Under the pieces are notes generated by a model that was not told the origin of the DNA, ran no database searches, and was given only the letters and a program-made list of their open reading frames with translations. Positions 23,072 to 32,213 of a stretch of DNA of 64,000 nt are shown here, one piece after another. A program made the translations under genes and the position numbers. Where the stretch lies: the NCBI GenBank assembly GCA_965232575.1, contig CBDDPZ010000007.1, positions 124,001 to 188,000 of the forward strand, written 5' to 3'. Within the stretch, counting starts at the first letter, position 1; each line of letters opens with the position of its first letter. The stretch is from Bin5 sp965232575 (lineage in GTDB: Bacteria > Chloroflexota > Anaerolineae > Caldilineales > Caldilineaceae).

Positions 23072-25120
23072 ATGATCCAACGAAAGATGCATCGCCGCCG
23101 CTTCCTGCAGCTGTCGGGAGCAACAACCGCAGCCGTCGTCCTGGCTGCCTGCGGAGGCCCCGAGCCGGAGGTAATCGCCGAAGAGCCTGCCGCTGCGCCG
23201 GCGGCCGAGGAAGAACCGGCCAAAGAGGTCGTGATGGAAGAGGCCGAAGCGCCCTCCCAGTACTCGGAATCCCCGCGCCTGGCCGAAATGGTCGCCAACG
23301 GTGATCTGCCCCCTGTCACCGAGCGCCTGCCGGTCTCGCCTCTCGTCCTGCCCCGCGAATCGATCGGCGAGTACGGTGGCCTCGTCCGCCAGATTCACCT
23401 CGATCCGTCCAGCTTCGTCAGCCAGTACGGTTGGTTCGCCGAGCGTATGCTGACCTATTCGGATCAGGACCTCAAGACCATCAAACCCAACCTCTTCGCC
23501 AGCTGGGAAGTCAGCGACGACGCCACCCACTACACCTTCCACCTGCACGAAGGCATGCGCTGGTCCGACGGTGAGCTCGTTACCACCGGCGACGTCGACT
23601 TCTGGTGGAACTCGATCGCCACCCACCCCGATGTCGCTTCCAGCGTCTGGTGGGTCTACCGCCACGGCGGCGAGAACATGGTCCTCGACATCCACGACGA
23701 CTACAGCTTCTCCGTCACCTTCGCCGCCCCCTTCGGCAACTTCCCCGCCTACCTCACGCGCCGTATTCAGGGCGACTTCCTGCTGCCCAGCCACTACCTC
23801 AAGCAGTTCCACGCCGACTTCGCCGACGAGGATGACCTGGCCGCCATGCTCGAAGAGTCTGAGTATGAGACCTGGGTACAGCTCCTCAGCAACAAGCGCA
23901 GTGGCCGCAGCATCTGGGGCACGCGCCCCAACTCCCCCGAATATCCCATGCTCTCCGGCTGGATCGTAGACCAGGAGCCGCAGCAGGGCCTCGTGCTCAT
24001 GAAGAGGAACCCCTACTACTGGAAGGTCGATACCTCCGGTCAGCAGCTGCCCTATGTCGAAGACCTGCGCATGGACTTCGTGGCCAACCATGAGATCGCC
24101 ACGCAGAAGACGATCCAGGGTGAGCTCGACTACGTCGGCCCGCACGATGTCTCGATTGCCCGTTATCCCCTCTACAAGGAAAACGAGCCGACTCAGCACT
24201 ACCAGGTCATGGACTACACCAGCTGCATGACCGACCGCTACACGCTCTATCCCTGCCACACGCTGACCGAAGACCTCGTGCTGCGTGACATCGTGCAGCA
24301 CCCCAATTTCGTCAAAGCGCTGAACGTCGCCATCGACCGCGAGGAGATCAACCAGAATCTCTTCTTCGGCCTTGCTAAGATGGGCCAGTTGGCGCCGATG
24401 CCCAACTCCCAGTATTACGAACCGAAATATGCCGAAAACTGGTCCCAGTACGACCCCGACTTGGCCAACCAGTTGCTGGACGACATGGGACTGACGGAGC
24501 GCAATGGCGACGGCTTCCGCCTGCGCCCTGACGGCGATGTGCTCAAGTTCAACATCGAGCACGCCGGGCCGCGCGTTGGCGTCGCCACCCACGAGTTCAC
24601 CGAGATCGTCGTTACCTTCTGGCGCGAGGTCGGTATCGAAGCCTCCACCAAAGAGATCCAGATCTCGCTCTACAACGAGCGCTGGAGTCAGGGCCTGGTT
24701 CACTGCGGCTGCTGGCACGCAGACCGCTGCACCGATACGTTGCTGCCGGTCGAAATGCGCTGGTTTATCCCCACCAACATCGGCCAGGGCGGCCCTGCTC
24801 CTGAGTGGGGGCGCTGGTTCAGGAGCAACGGCCAGGACGGCGAAGAGCCGCCGGCCGCGATCCAGACTCTTTACGACCATTACAATACGATGAATACCGT
24901 GATCGATGATGCCGAGCGCGTGGCTGCCGGTAAGAAAATTTTCGACTGGCTTGCCGATAACCCGCTGGCCGTCGGCTCCGTCTCCGAGAGCCCGGCGCCG
25001 CTCATCTTCCCCAAGACGATGCGCAACCTGCCGGTCGCCGGTAAACCCGTCGGCTGGGATACCTATGGCATCTCGACCTACCACCCCGAAGCCTTCTATT
25101 ACGAAGGTGGCGGCGCGTAA
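23072..25120 (+). CDS. ABC transporter substrate-binding lipoprotein, family 5
   Basis: The protein has 682 residues. The signal has a twin-arginine motif (RRRFLQLSG) and a lipobox (LAAC), then an acidic linker. The body is a family-5 solute-binding protein: DDATHYTFHLHEGMRWSDGE, GDVDFWWNS, NPYYWKVD, IQGELDYVG, and VKALNVAIDREEINQ. It is longer than DppA/OppA (about 530-560), as in the oligosaccharide- or large-solute-binding subgroup of Chloroflexota and Thermotogota. AGGAGG precedes the start. It delivers its ligand to the OppB/C-type permeases downstream. The ligand is unknown. Confidence 0.92.
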   Translation: MIQRKMHRRRFLQLSGATTAAVVLAACGGPEPEVIAEEPAAAPAAEEEPAKEVVMEEAEAPSQYSESPRLAEMVANGDLPPVTERLPVSPLVLPRESIGEYGGLVRQIHLDPSSFVSQYGWFAERMLTYSDQDLKTIKPNLFASWEVSDDATHYTFHLHEGMRWSDGELVTTGDVDFWWNSIATHPDVASSVWWVYRHGGENMVLDIHDDYSFSVTFAAPFGNFPAYLTRRIQGDFLLPSHYLKQFHADFADEDDLAAMLEESEYETWVQLLSNKRSGRSIWGTRPNSPEYPMLSGWIVDQEPQQGLVLMKRNPYYWKVDTSGQQLPYVEDLRMDFVANHEIATQKTIQGELDYVGPHDVSIARYPLYKENEPTQHYQVMDYTSCMTDRYTLYPCHTLTEDLVLRDIVQHPNFVKALNVAIDREEINQNLFFGLAKMGQLAPMPNSQYYEPKYAENWSQYDPDLANQLLDDMGLTERNGDGFRLRPDGDVLKFNIEHAGPRVGVATHEFTEIVVTFWREVGIEASTKEIQISLYNERWSQGLVHCGCWHADRCTDTLLPVEMRWFIPTNIGQGGPAPEWGRWFRSNGQDGEEPPAAIQTLYDHYNTMNTVIDDAERVAAGKKIFDWLADNPLAVGSVSESPAPLIFPKTMRNLPVAGKPVGWDTYGISTYHPEAFYYEGGGA

Positions 25121-25138
25121 ACGGCGAGAAGTGAGGTG

Positions 25139-25190
25139 AGAGAAGTGAGGAGAGAGTAGGGATAGATTTTCTCTCTCTCCTCTCTCCTCT
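25139..25190 (+). repeat. Purine/pyrimidine hairpin between binding-protein and permease genes
   Basis: GGAGAGAG (25149-25156) pairs with CTCTCTCC (25173-25180). The stem extends outward with two mismatches to 25139/25190. The right arm is followed by AAAAGGAG, the ribosome site of the permease gene. It is closely similar in sequence and position to the hairpin at 15100-15168. Confidence 0.6.
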
Positions 25191-25204
25191 AAAAGGAGTT
25201 CCCT

Positions 25205-26206
25205 ATGACCGTCTACATTATCCAGCGCGTTATGCGCATGATCCCGCTGCTTTTTCTGCTCTCGCTGATCGCCTTTCTGATCATTCAGCTTCCCCCGGGC
25301 GATTACCTGACAGAGCACATCAATGCACTGCGGGCATCGGGCCGCGATGTAGACGAGGCCGAGGTCGAGCGTCTCATGAAACAGTACGCCCTCGACCGGC
25401 CTATGCACGTCCAATACCTGACCTGGATCCAGAACATCCTGCTCAAAGGTTCCTTTGGTCAGTCCTTCCAGTGGGGCAGACCCGTCAACGAAGTGATCGG
25501 CGACAAGATGGCGCTCACTTTCCTATTGGCCATCCTCACGACCATCTTCGTCTGGACCATCTCTGTCCCCATCGGCATCTACGTGTCTGTACGGCAATAC
25601 ACCTTCACCGACTACCTCTTCACCATGATCGGATTTGTCGGCCTGGCAGTGCCAGGCTTCCTACTGGCCATGGTGGTCATGTACTTTTCCTTCGCCTGGT
25701 TCGGCCTCAAAGTGGGGGGACTCTTCTCTCCGGCGTTCGAGCTCGAACCTTGGAGCATCGCCAAATTTCAGAATATGCTCACCCGTATCTGGGTGCCTGT
25801 CCTCATCCTGGGAATCGGCGGTACCGCACACATCATTCGCATCATGAGGGCCACCATGCTTGATGAGCTGCGTAAACAGTACGTCACCGTGGCCCGCTCA
25901 AAAGGGTTATCCGAGTTCGCCGTACTCATGAACTATCCCGTACGCATCGCCATCAATCCCCTGATTAGCTCCCTCGGCTTTCTGCTGCCGTGGATTATCT
26001 CCGGGGGCACCGTTGTCGAGATCGTGCTCAACCTGCCCACCGCCGCAGTCGTTCTCTATCGCGCCCTGCTCTCGCAAGACATGTTCCTGGCCGGCAGCTT
26101 CATCCTCCTGGTCGGAACCCTCGCACTCGTCGGCAGCCTCCTGGCCGATATCGCCCTGGCAGCCGTCGACCCGCGCATCCGGTTTGGCAGCGTGGAGGAG
26201 ATGTAA
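25205..26206 (+). CDS. ABC transporter permease (OppB/DppB type)
   Basis: The 333-residue protein has an N-terminal membrane segment (MIPLLFLLSLIAFLIIQ), a periplasmic domain and five further segments. The permease EAA loop reads MLDELRKQYVTVARSKGLSE. LLPWIISGGTVVEIVLNLP is the usual C-terminal block of the BPD transport family. AAAGGAG precedes the start. It pairs with the OppC-type permease 8 bases downstream. Confidence 0.93.
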   Translation: MTVYIIQRVMRMIPLLFLLSLIAFLIIQLPPGDYLTEHINALRASGRDVDEAEVERLMKQYALDRPMHVQYLTWIQNILLKGSFGQSFQWGRPVNEVIGDKMALTFLLAILTTIFVWTISVPIGIYVSVRQYTFTDYLFTMIGFVGLAVPGFLLAMVVMYFSFAWFGLKVGGLFSPAFELEPWSIAKFQNMLTRIWVPVLILGIGGTAHIIRIMRATMLDELRKQYVTVARSKGLSEFAVLMNYPVRIAINPLISSLGFLLPWIISGGTVVEIVLNLPTAAVVLYRALLSQDMFLAGSFILLVGTLALVGSLLADIALAAVDPRIRFGSVEEM

Positions 26207-26214
26207 CTGAGACC

Positions 26215-27396
26215 ATGACTTCAATCGTCACCAACATCTTGAGGCTGATCAACCCGCGCCACCGCTCGATTGAGACCGCGCCAAGCCCGGCCACCACCTT
26301 TACCGAGTCGGAAGACTTCTACCGCGCCGGGCAGTGGCAGTTGGTCTGGTGGAAATTCCGCCGTCATCGTCTGGCCAAGTTTGCAATGTGGGTGCTCGCT
26401 TTCTTCTATGTCGTTGTTCTCTTTGCCGAATTTATCGCGCCCCACGCGCCCTTGACTCGCTACAAGGACCTTGCCTCCGCTCCGCCCACCAAGCTCCGCC
26501 TCTTCGAAGTCGTCAGCAGGAGCTACCGCAGCCCCTTCATCTACACCATCGTGCGCGGGCGTGATCCCGTAACCGCTCGCCCGGTCTACAAGGCCAACGC
26601 CGCCGAGCCAAACACCATCAGGCTCTTCGTGCGCGGCGACTCCTACAAGATGTGGGGCCTCATCGAGTCGGACCTGCACCTCTTCGGCACCGAGAAGGAT
26701 ACAATGCCGCTCTTCATCTTCGGCACCGACCGCATCGGCCGCGACATCTTCTCCCGCATCATCTACGGCGGCCGTATCTCCTTGACCATCGGCCTGATCG
26801 GTGTCGCCCTTACCGCCATCTTCGGTGTGCTCCTGGGCGGTATCTCCGGCTACTTTGGCGGCGCCATCGACGAAGTCATCCAGCGCCTCATCGACATATT
26901 CTACGCCCTGCCTACCATCCCCTTGTGGATGTCGCTCGCCGCCGCCCTGCCCCAGGACTGGCCCAACCTGCGCCTCTACTTTGCCATTACAATCATCCTC
27001 TCGATCCTCAATTGGACGCGGCTGGCCCGCATCGTGCGCGGCAAGATTCTCAGCCTGCGCGAAGAGGACTTTGTCATGGCCGCCCGGCTCGACGGCGAAA
27101 ACCAGTGGACGATCATCACCCGTTACCTGCTTCCCGGCTTCACCAGCTTTATCATCGTCGAGCTCACGATCGCTATTCCGTTCATGATCCTGGGCGAAAC
27201 CGCGTTGAGCTTCCTGGGAATCGGTCTACAGCCGCCTACCATCAGTTGGGGCGTCATGCTCCAGGACGCGCAGGACATCATGTCGGTCGCGCAAACGCCC
27301 TGGACGCTCTGGCCGGTTATCTTTGTTGTGATTGCAGTTCTCATGTTCAACTTCCTGGGCGACGGCATGCGCGACGCAGCCGACCCCTACCATTAA
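26215..27396 (+). CDS. ABC transporter permease (OppC/DppC type)
   Basis: The protein has 393 residues from ATG 26215, 8 bases after the previous stop and with GGAGGAG inside the end of that gene. One membrane segment near residue 55 (FAMWVLAFFYVVVLFAEFIA) is followed by a periplasmic stretch of about 120 residues, longer than in OppC. The core comes next: FIFGTDRIGRDIFSRIIYGG, VLLGGISGYFGG, EAA loop REEDFVMAARLDGENQWTII, and FLGDGMRDAADPYH at the end. It is the membrane partner of the gene before it. Confidence 0.93.
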   Translation: MTSIVTNILRLINPRHRSIETAPSPATTFTESEDFYRAGQWQLVWWKFRRHRLAKFAMWVLAFFYVVVLFAEFIAPHAPLTRYKDLASAPPTKLRLFEVVSRSYRSPFIYTIVRGRDPVTARPVYKANAAEPNTIRLFVRGDSYKMWGLIESDLHLFGTEKDTMPLFIFGTDRIGRDIFSRIIYGGRISLTIGLIGVALTAIFGVLLGGISGYFGGAIDEVIQRLIDIFYALPTIPLWMSLAAALPQDWPNLRLYFAITIILSILNWTRLARIVRGKILSLREEDFVMAARLDGENQWTIITRYLLPGFTSFIIVELTIAIPFMILGETALSFLGIGLQPPTISWGVMLQDAQDIMSVAQTPWTLWPVIFVVIAVLMFNFLGDGMRDAADPYH

Positions 27397-27465
27397 CTCG
27401 CCGCAAGTTTCCAGCGGTCATTTCAGCCACTGACTTCAGGCCGGCAACGACTGGGATTACATTTT

Positions 27466-28512
27466 ATGGCGTCAGATCAAAACGGAGCGGGACCGCGGGA
27501 AACCCTTTTGGAAATCAGGGATCTGAAAACTCACTTTGCCCTCGAGGAAGGCACCGTGCGCGCCGTCGACGGCGTCGACCTCGATGTCCGACGCCGGCAG
27601 GTTGTCGGCGTCGTCGGCGAGAGCGGCTGCGGCAAAAGCATGACCGCCATGTCGATCATGCGTCTCATCCCGCCTCCGGGCCAGATCGTCGAAGGCGAGA
27701 TTCGCTTTCACCGTCCATTCGACGACCGCACCGACGCCGCCGACATCGTCGACCTCGCCCAGTTCGAATCGAACGACCGCCAGCTTCGCGATATTCGCGG
27801 CAATCAGATCTCGATGGTTTTTCAGGAGCCGATGACCGCCCTCAGCCCCGTCCGCACCGTCGGCAAACAGATCACCGAAGCCATCCTCCTGCACCAGAAT
27901 GTCAACAAGGCCGAAGCGCGCGACATCGCCATCGAGACGCTCGCACGCGTGAAGATGCCCAACCCGGAGCAGCGCTTCGATGACTACCCCTTCCAGCTGA
28001 GCGGCGGCATGCGCCAGCGCGCCGTCATCGCCATGGCGCTCGCCTGCCGCCCGCAGCTGCTGATCGCCGACGAACCGACCACCGCTCTCGATGTCACCAC
28101 CGAGGCCCAGATCCTGGACCTGATGCGGGAGCTGCAGGCCGAATCCGACATGTCCATCCTCTACATCACCCACAATCTCGGTGTCGTCGCCGAAATGGCC
28201 GAGGATGTTGTCGTCATGTACCTGGGCAAGGTCGTCGAGCGCACCGACGTCGACTCGATCTTCTACAATCCCAAGCATCCCTATACGCGAGGGCTGCTGA
28301 ACTCAATCCCGCGCCTCGAAGATGTCTTGCAGGACAAGCGCGAGAATCTCAACGCCATCGAAGGCATGGTCCCAAGCCCCTACCAGCGGCTGCAAGGATG
28401 CTCCTTTCACCCCCGCTGCCCCGACTTCATGCCCGGCGTCTGTGATGAGGCCGAACCGCAGTTGATCCAGCTTGAGGAAGGGCATGCCGTACGCTGCCAC
28501 CTCTATACCTGA
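27466..28512 (+). CDS. Oligopeptide-type ABC transporter ATPase (DppD/OppD type)
   Basis: The protein has 348 residues. Walker A is GESGCGKSMTAMSIM, the Q-loop is SMVFQEPMTALSP, the signature is LSGGMRQRAVIAMAL, and Walker B is LLIADEPTTALDVT. The C-terminal oligopeptide-transporter extension GCSFHPRCPDFMPGVCDEAE carries the Cys residues seen in this family. It is the first of two paralogous ATPases of the importer. Confidence 0.94.
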   Translation: MASDQNGAGPRETLLEIRDLKTHFALEEGTVRAVDGVDLDVRRRQVVGVVGESGCGKSMTAMSIMRLIPPPGQIVEGEIRFHRPFDDRTDAADIVDLAQFESNDRQLRDIRGNQISMVFQEPMTALSPVRTVGKQITEAILLHQNVNKAEARDIAIETLARVKMPNPEQRFDDYPFQLSGGMRQRAVIAMALACRPQLLIADEPTTALDVTTEAQILDLMRELQAESDMSILYITHNLGVVAEMAEDVVVMYLGKVVERTDVDSIFYNPKHPYTRGLLNSIPRLEDVLQDKRENLNAIEGMVPSPYQRLQGCSFHPRCPDFMPGVCDEAEPQLIQLEEGHAVRCHLYT

Positions 28513-28568
28513 GACGCAATGAAAACCGCGCCCGTATAGCGAAGCGGTAGCGCATCAAAAAAAGTCAT

Positions 28569-29618
28569 ATGTCAAGCGAAAACGGAAACGCCTCCCCGTC
28601 CCAATCTTCACCCCTGCTTCTGGAGATCAAGAATCTCAAGAAGCATTTCCCGATCCGCCGCGGCCTCTTCAAACGTACCGTCGGCTATGTCAAAGCCGTC
28701 GACGATGTCAGCTTGCAGGTTGAAGAAGGCGAAACATTGGGGCTCGTGGGCGAAAGCGGCTGCGGCAAAACAACCACCGGACGCATGATCCTGCGCGCCA
28801 TCCCCTCCACAGAGGGCGATGTCTTCTTCCGTGACCCGGACCTGGGGCGCGTCAATGTGACCGAGCTGGACAACCAGCAGCTCAATCAGGTGCGCCGCAA
28901 TATGCGCATGATTTTCCAGGACCCCCACGCCTCCCTCAATCCCCGCATGACCATCCTGGAGCTCATCGGCGCCCCCCTGCGCGCCATGGAGCTGGCAAAA
29001 GGAACCGAACTTGAGGATCGCGTCGCTCACACTCTCGGCCTCGTCGGCCTTGCGCCCGAAGTAATGCGCCGTTACCCCCACGCATTCAGCGGCGGCCAGC
29101 GTCAGCGCATCGGCATCGCCCGCGCCCTCGTCTGCCAGCCCAACCTTGTCGTCGCCGACGAACCGGTCTCCGCCCTCGATGTCTCTGTGCAGGCCCAGAT
29201 CCTCAACCTCTTGCAGGAGTTGCAGGAACAGATGGGGCTCACCTACGTCTTCGTCGCCCACGACCTCAGCGTCGTCGCCCATATCTGCGATCGCGTCGCT
29301 GTCATGTACGTCGGCAAAATTGTCGAGATGGCGTCCACGCTCGAACTTTACACCAACCCCAAACACCCCTATACCGAAGCGCTCCTGTCGGCCATTCCCA
29401 AACCGGACCCCCGCCGCCGGGGATCCGCGCGCATCCTCCTCGAAGGCGAAGTCGCCAACCCAGCCGATCCGCCGTCCGGCTGCTATTTCCATCCCCGCTG
29501 CGCCTACGCCCAGGACCTCTGCCATGAGCAGGAGCCCGCCTGGGAAGAGGTCGCGCCCGGCCACTTCGCAAAGTGCCACTTTGCCAATGAGTTGGAGTTG
29601 GCCGGCGTTGTCGCTTGA
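28569..29618 (+). CDS. Oligopeptide-type ABC transporter ATPase (DppF/OppF type)
   Basis: The protein has 349 residues. Walker A is GESGCGKTTTGRMIL, the signature is FSGGQRQRIGIARAL, and Walker B is LVVADEPVSALDVS, with the extension GCYFHPRCAYAQDLCHEQEP. KHFPIRRGLFKRTVGYVKAV near the N-terminus is the usual DppF start. It completes a binding-protein/two-permease/two-ATPase importer with the four genes before it. The gene follows the DppD-type gene by 56 bases. Confidence 0.94.
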   Translation: MSSENGNASPSQSSPLLLEIKNLKKHFPIRRGLFKRTVGYVKAVDDVSLQVEEGETLGLVGESGCGKTTTGRMILRAIPSTEGDVFFRDPDLGRVNVTELDNQQLNQVRRNMRMIFQDPHASLNPRMTILELIGAPLRAMELAKGTELEDRVAHTLGLVGLAPEVMRRYPHAFSGGQRQRIGIARALVCQPNLVVADEPVSALDVSVQAQILNLLQELQEQMGLTYVFVAHDLSVVAHICDRVAVMYVGKIVEMASTLELYTNPKHPYTEALLSAIPKPDPRRRGSARILLEGEVANPADPPSGCYFHPRCAYAQDLCHEQEPAWEEVAPGHFAKCHFANELELAGVVA

Positions 29619-29666
29619 ACGGCCGCTGCCCCTGGCCTCTGGCTCTATAGTTGGATACCACCCCCT

Positions 29667-30017
29667 ATGAGAAACTTGAAGTTTGTAGGAGACGCCGCTG
29701 CACAGGTCATACTGTTTTACCTGCTCTGGTTTGCCTCTTGTGGGCTGTTCATCCTCAACATCGTAACCGCCCTCCCAGCCCTGCGCGCCATCGCCATCGC
29801 CTTCGGCGCAGACCAGTGGACGCTACCCGCCGTCCATCGCTTCTCGCTCTTGGGACTGGCCGTCGCAGCCGTAGTTTTCTTCTTCTGGAGTGAGACAGGC
29901 TACCGACGGGCGTCCAAAGTCAGCCTCGGCCGGTTCTTGCGCGCATTCGCCTGGGTGACTGGTGGACAGCTCGCCGTCATTGTTATCGCATATCTGATTC
30001 CCCGCATGGTATTATAG
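29667..30017 (+). CDS. Small membrane protein, unknown function
   Basis: The 116-residue protein has three predicted membrane segments: VILFYLLWFASCGLFILNIV, LLGLAVAAVVFFFW and GGQLAVIVIAYLIP. It has no motif that I recognise. It lies 48 bases after the ABC ATPase and before an enolase-family gene, all on the plus strand. The codon usage is like that of its neighbours, so it is probably a real gene. Confidence 0.6.
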   Translation: MRNLKFVGDAAAQVILFYLLWFASCGLFILNIVTALPALRAIAIAFGADQWTLPAVHRFSLLGLAVAAVVFFFWSETGYRRASKVSLGRFLRAFAWVTGGQLAVIVIAYLIPRMVL

Positions 30018-30156
30018 TGCCCCGGACCGCCAGTGAATAGATGAACATGGCTGGTTGCCGCCCGTCGCCTTCTCTTGGCGTTCTCCAGCTACGATCTGCC
30101 ACTGCCGCGGTCCCGCCGGTCAAACCGACGCGAACCACAATTTCGGAGCGCCACCT

Positions 30157-31335
30157 ATGCGTATCGCCTCCATCGAAACCTTCCTCCTCGAGGCGCCCAT
30201 CCAACCCGGCTTCGGCTGGTCCCAGGGCTGGACCGAAAAGCGCTATGTCGGGCTCGTCAAACTCGTCACCGACGATGGTATCGTCGGCTGGGGTGAAGGA
30301 CTCTACGGCCCTTCAGCGCGTATCGTCCACGAAGAGTTCGCCCCCATCCTGCTCGGCGCCGACCCAATGCAGCGCAACCTGCTCTGGCAAGCGATGTTTC
30401 GCCTCTTCTACAACGGCAACGTCGCCGGCGGCATCGGTGGCAGCGCCATCAGCGCCGTCGACACCGCCCTCTGGGACATCGCCGGCAAAGCCAGCGGCCT
30501 GCCCGTCTGGGCCCTCCTCGGCGGAAAAGTGCGCGACCGCATCGCCGTCTACGCAACCGGCCTCTACTATACCGAGGAAAACCTTGCCTCCGGCGGCCGC
30601 GACATCCCGCAACGGCTGCTCGACGAGGCCCGCATGTACGTCGAGCTCGGCTTCGCCGGCATGAAAACGAAAGTCGGCGGTCTCCCCCTGGCCCAGGACG
30701 TGCGCCGCGTCGCCGCCATCCGCGAGGTGATTGGCCCCGATATCTTCCTCATGGCGGACGCTAATCAGGCTTATAACGCCACCACTGCCATCCGAATCGG
30801 CCGCGAGCTGGCCGAGCTCGACATCTACTGGTTCGAAGAGCCGGTCAACGCCAAGGACGTAGAGGGCTACCTGCAGGTCAAGGCCGCGCTGCCGATGGCC
30901 ATCGCCGGCGGCGAAAACCTGCGCACGCGCTACGAATTCAAAGACTTTATCGGCCGCCGCTGCGTTGACATCGTCCAACCCGATGTCGTAATGGTGGGCG
31001 GCATCACCGAAATGCACCGCGTCGCCTCCATGGCCAACGCCTTCGGCATCCTCTGCAATCCCCACGTATGGGGTTCCCCCGTGATGATCGCCGCCAGCCT
31101 CCACGTCGCTTCCGCCGTACCTGAATGTCCCCCCGCGCGCACGCCCCGCCCCTACCAGCAGGAGCCGGTTATGGAGTTCGACCGCACGCCCAGCCCCATC
31201 CGCGAGGGCATCGCCGAACCCTTCGACCAGTCCGGCGGCTTCCTCGACGTGCCCACCGGGCCCGGCCTGGGCGTGGAAATAGACGAAGCCGCCATGCGCA
31301 AACTGAGCGTCGATACACAAGAGACCGGCAAATGA
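30157..31335 (+). CDS. Enolase-superfamily enzyme, mandelate racemase subgroup
   Basis: The protein has 392 residues from ATG 30157, with GGAG 9 bases upstream. The full mandelate-racemase active site is present: GMKTKVGGL (KxK), MADANQAY (Asp), WFEEPVN (Glu), GGENLRT (Glu), QPDVVMVGG (Asp) and CNPHVWGSPV (His of the His-Asp dyad). Such enzymes abstract the alpha proton of acid sugars or hydroxy acids, usually as dehydratases. Followed by a sugar-isomerase-like gene, it may degrade a sugar acid. The substrate is not assigned. Confidence 0.88.
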   Translation: MRIASIETFLLEAPIQPGFGWSQGWTEKRYVGLVKLVTDDGIVGWGEGLYGPSARIVHEEFAPILLGADPMQRNLLWQAMFRLFYNGNVAGGIGGSAISAVDTALWDIAGKASGLPVWALLGGKVRDRIAVYATGLYYTEENLASGGRDIPQRLLDEARMYVELGFAGMKTKVGGLPLAQDVRRVAAIREVIGPDIFLMADANQAYNATTAIRIGRELAELDIYWFEEPVNAKDVEGYLQVKAALPMAIAGGENLRTRYEFKDFIGRRCVDIVQPDVVMVGGITEMHRVASMANAFGILCNPHVWGSPVMIAASLHVASAVPECPPARTPRPYQQEPVMEFDRTPSPIREGIAEPFDQSGGFLDVPTGPGLGVEIDEAAMRKLSVDTQETGK

Positions 31336-31418
31336 CCCCGTCACCTGCTTCCAGGTAACAGTCGGGACATCGGTTACCACCCATTAGTCTTCTACACTGT
31401 CGAAAGGAACCCGTTCCC

Positions 31419-32201
31419 ATGCCTCCCCTCGCTCTGCAACTCTATTCCGTGCGCCGCGAATTTGCCGCCGATATGCCCGGCACACTGGCCGCGGTGGCGC
31501 AAATGGGCTACAGCGGCGTCGAGTTCGCCGGCCCGCCCCAGCACTCCGCCGCCGCTCTCAAAGCCGAACTCGACGAGCTGGGCCTCGCCTGCGCCGGCTG
31601 GCATGTACCTTTCGACCTGGTGCAGGACGACGCGCTGCCCAAGACCATCGCCTTCCACCATGCCCTCGGCAACGACAAGCTCATCATCCCCGGCATCCCC
31701 GAAGAGCTGCGCCGTAGCCGCGACGATTGGCTCAAGCTGGCCGGCTTCACCAACCGCCTCGCCGAACGCCTGGCCGCCGAAGGGATGCGCACCGGCTATC
31801 ACAACCACTTCCACGAGTTCCTGCCTCTGGACGGCGAAACGCCCTGGGATACCTTCTTCGGCAACACCGACCCGTCCGTCATCATGCAGTTCGATACCGG
31901 CAACGCCGTCTTTGGCGGCGCCGACCCGGTCGGCGTCATCCGCAGCTACCCCGGACGCGCCGTGACCGTCCATCTCAAACCCTTCACCAAGCGCCTGCAC
32001 GATGGCCCGGGGCACGACTACCCCCACCCCGCCTTCGATCCGATCATCGGCGAGGACGACACCGACTGGACCGGCTTTTTCGAAGCCTGCGAATCTGTCG
32101 GGGGCACCGAATGGTACATCGTCGAATACGAGAGCGACGCCTATCCGCCTATGGAAGCGGTGGAGCGCTGCCTGGGAGCGTTGCTGGGAATGGAAAAATA
32201 A
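31419..32201 (+). CDS. Sugar phosphate isomerase/epimerase-like TIM-barrel protein
   Basis: The protein has 260 residues of the xylose-isomerase-like TIM barrel (AP endonuclease 2 superfamily). LQLYSVRREFAADMPGTLAA opens the barrel. YHNHFHEF, MQFDTGNAVFGG, VTVHLKPFT and EWYIVEYESD carry the metal-binding Glu/Asp/His residues. GMRTGYHNHFHE is typical of hydroxypyruvate-isomerase- and inosose-dehydratase-like members. AAAGGAA precedes the start. It probably isomerises or dehydrates a sugar or cyclitol fed by the neighbouring enolase-family enzyme. Confidence 0.85.
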   Translation: MPPLALQLYSVRREFAADMPGTLAAVAQMGYSGVEFAGPPQHSAAALKAELDELGLACAGWHVPFDLVQDDALPKTIAFHHALGNDKLIIPGIPEELRRSRDDWLKLAGFTNRLAERLAAEGMRTGYHNHFHEFLPLDGETPWDTFFGNTDPSVIMQFDTGNAVFGGADPVGVIRSYPGRAVTVHLKPFTKRLHDGPGHDYPHPAFDPIIGEDDTDWTGFFEACESVGGTEWYIVEYESDAYPPMEAVERCLGALLGMEK

Positions 32202-32213
32202 CGCACGAGCTAC

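Noticed and set aside
23054..25414. A 786-codon open frame antisense to the binding-protein gene, and many similar long antisense frames in the GC-rich half
   Set aside because: GC-rich codon use removes stops from the opposite strand. These frames are Asp/Val/Gly-rich with no domain, and the sense genes are well supported.
28528..28556. tRNA 5' half look-alike (GCCCGTATAGCGAAGCGGTA followed by GCGC)
   Set aside because: No anticodon arm, T arm or acceptor complement follows; the ABC ATPase gene begins at 28569.
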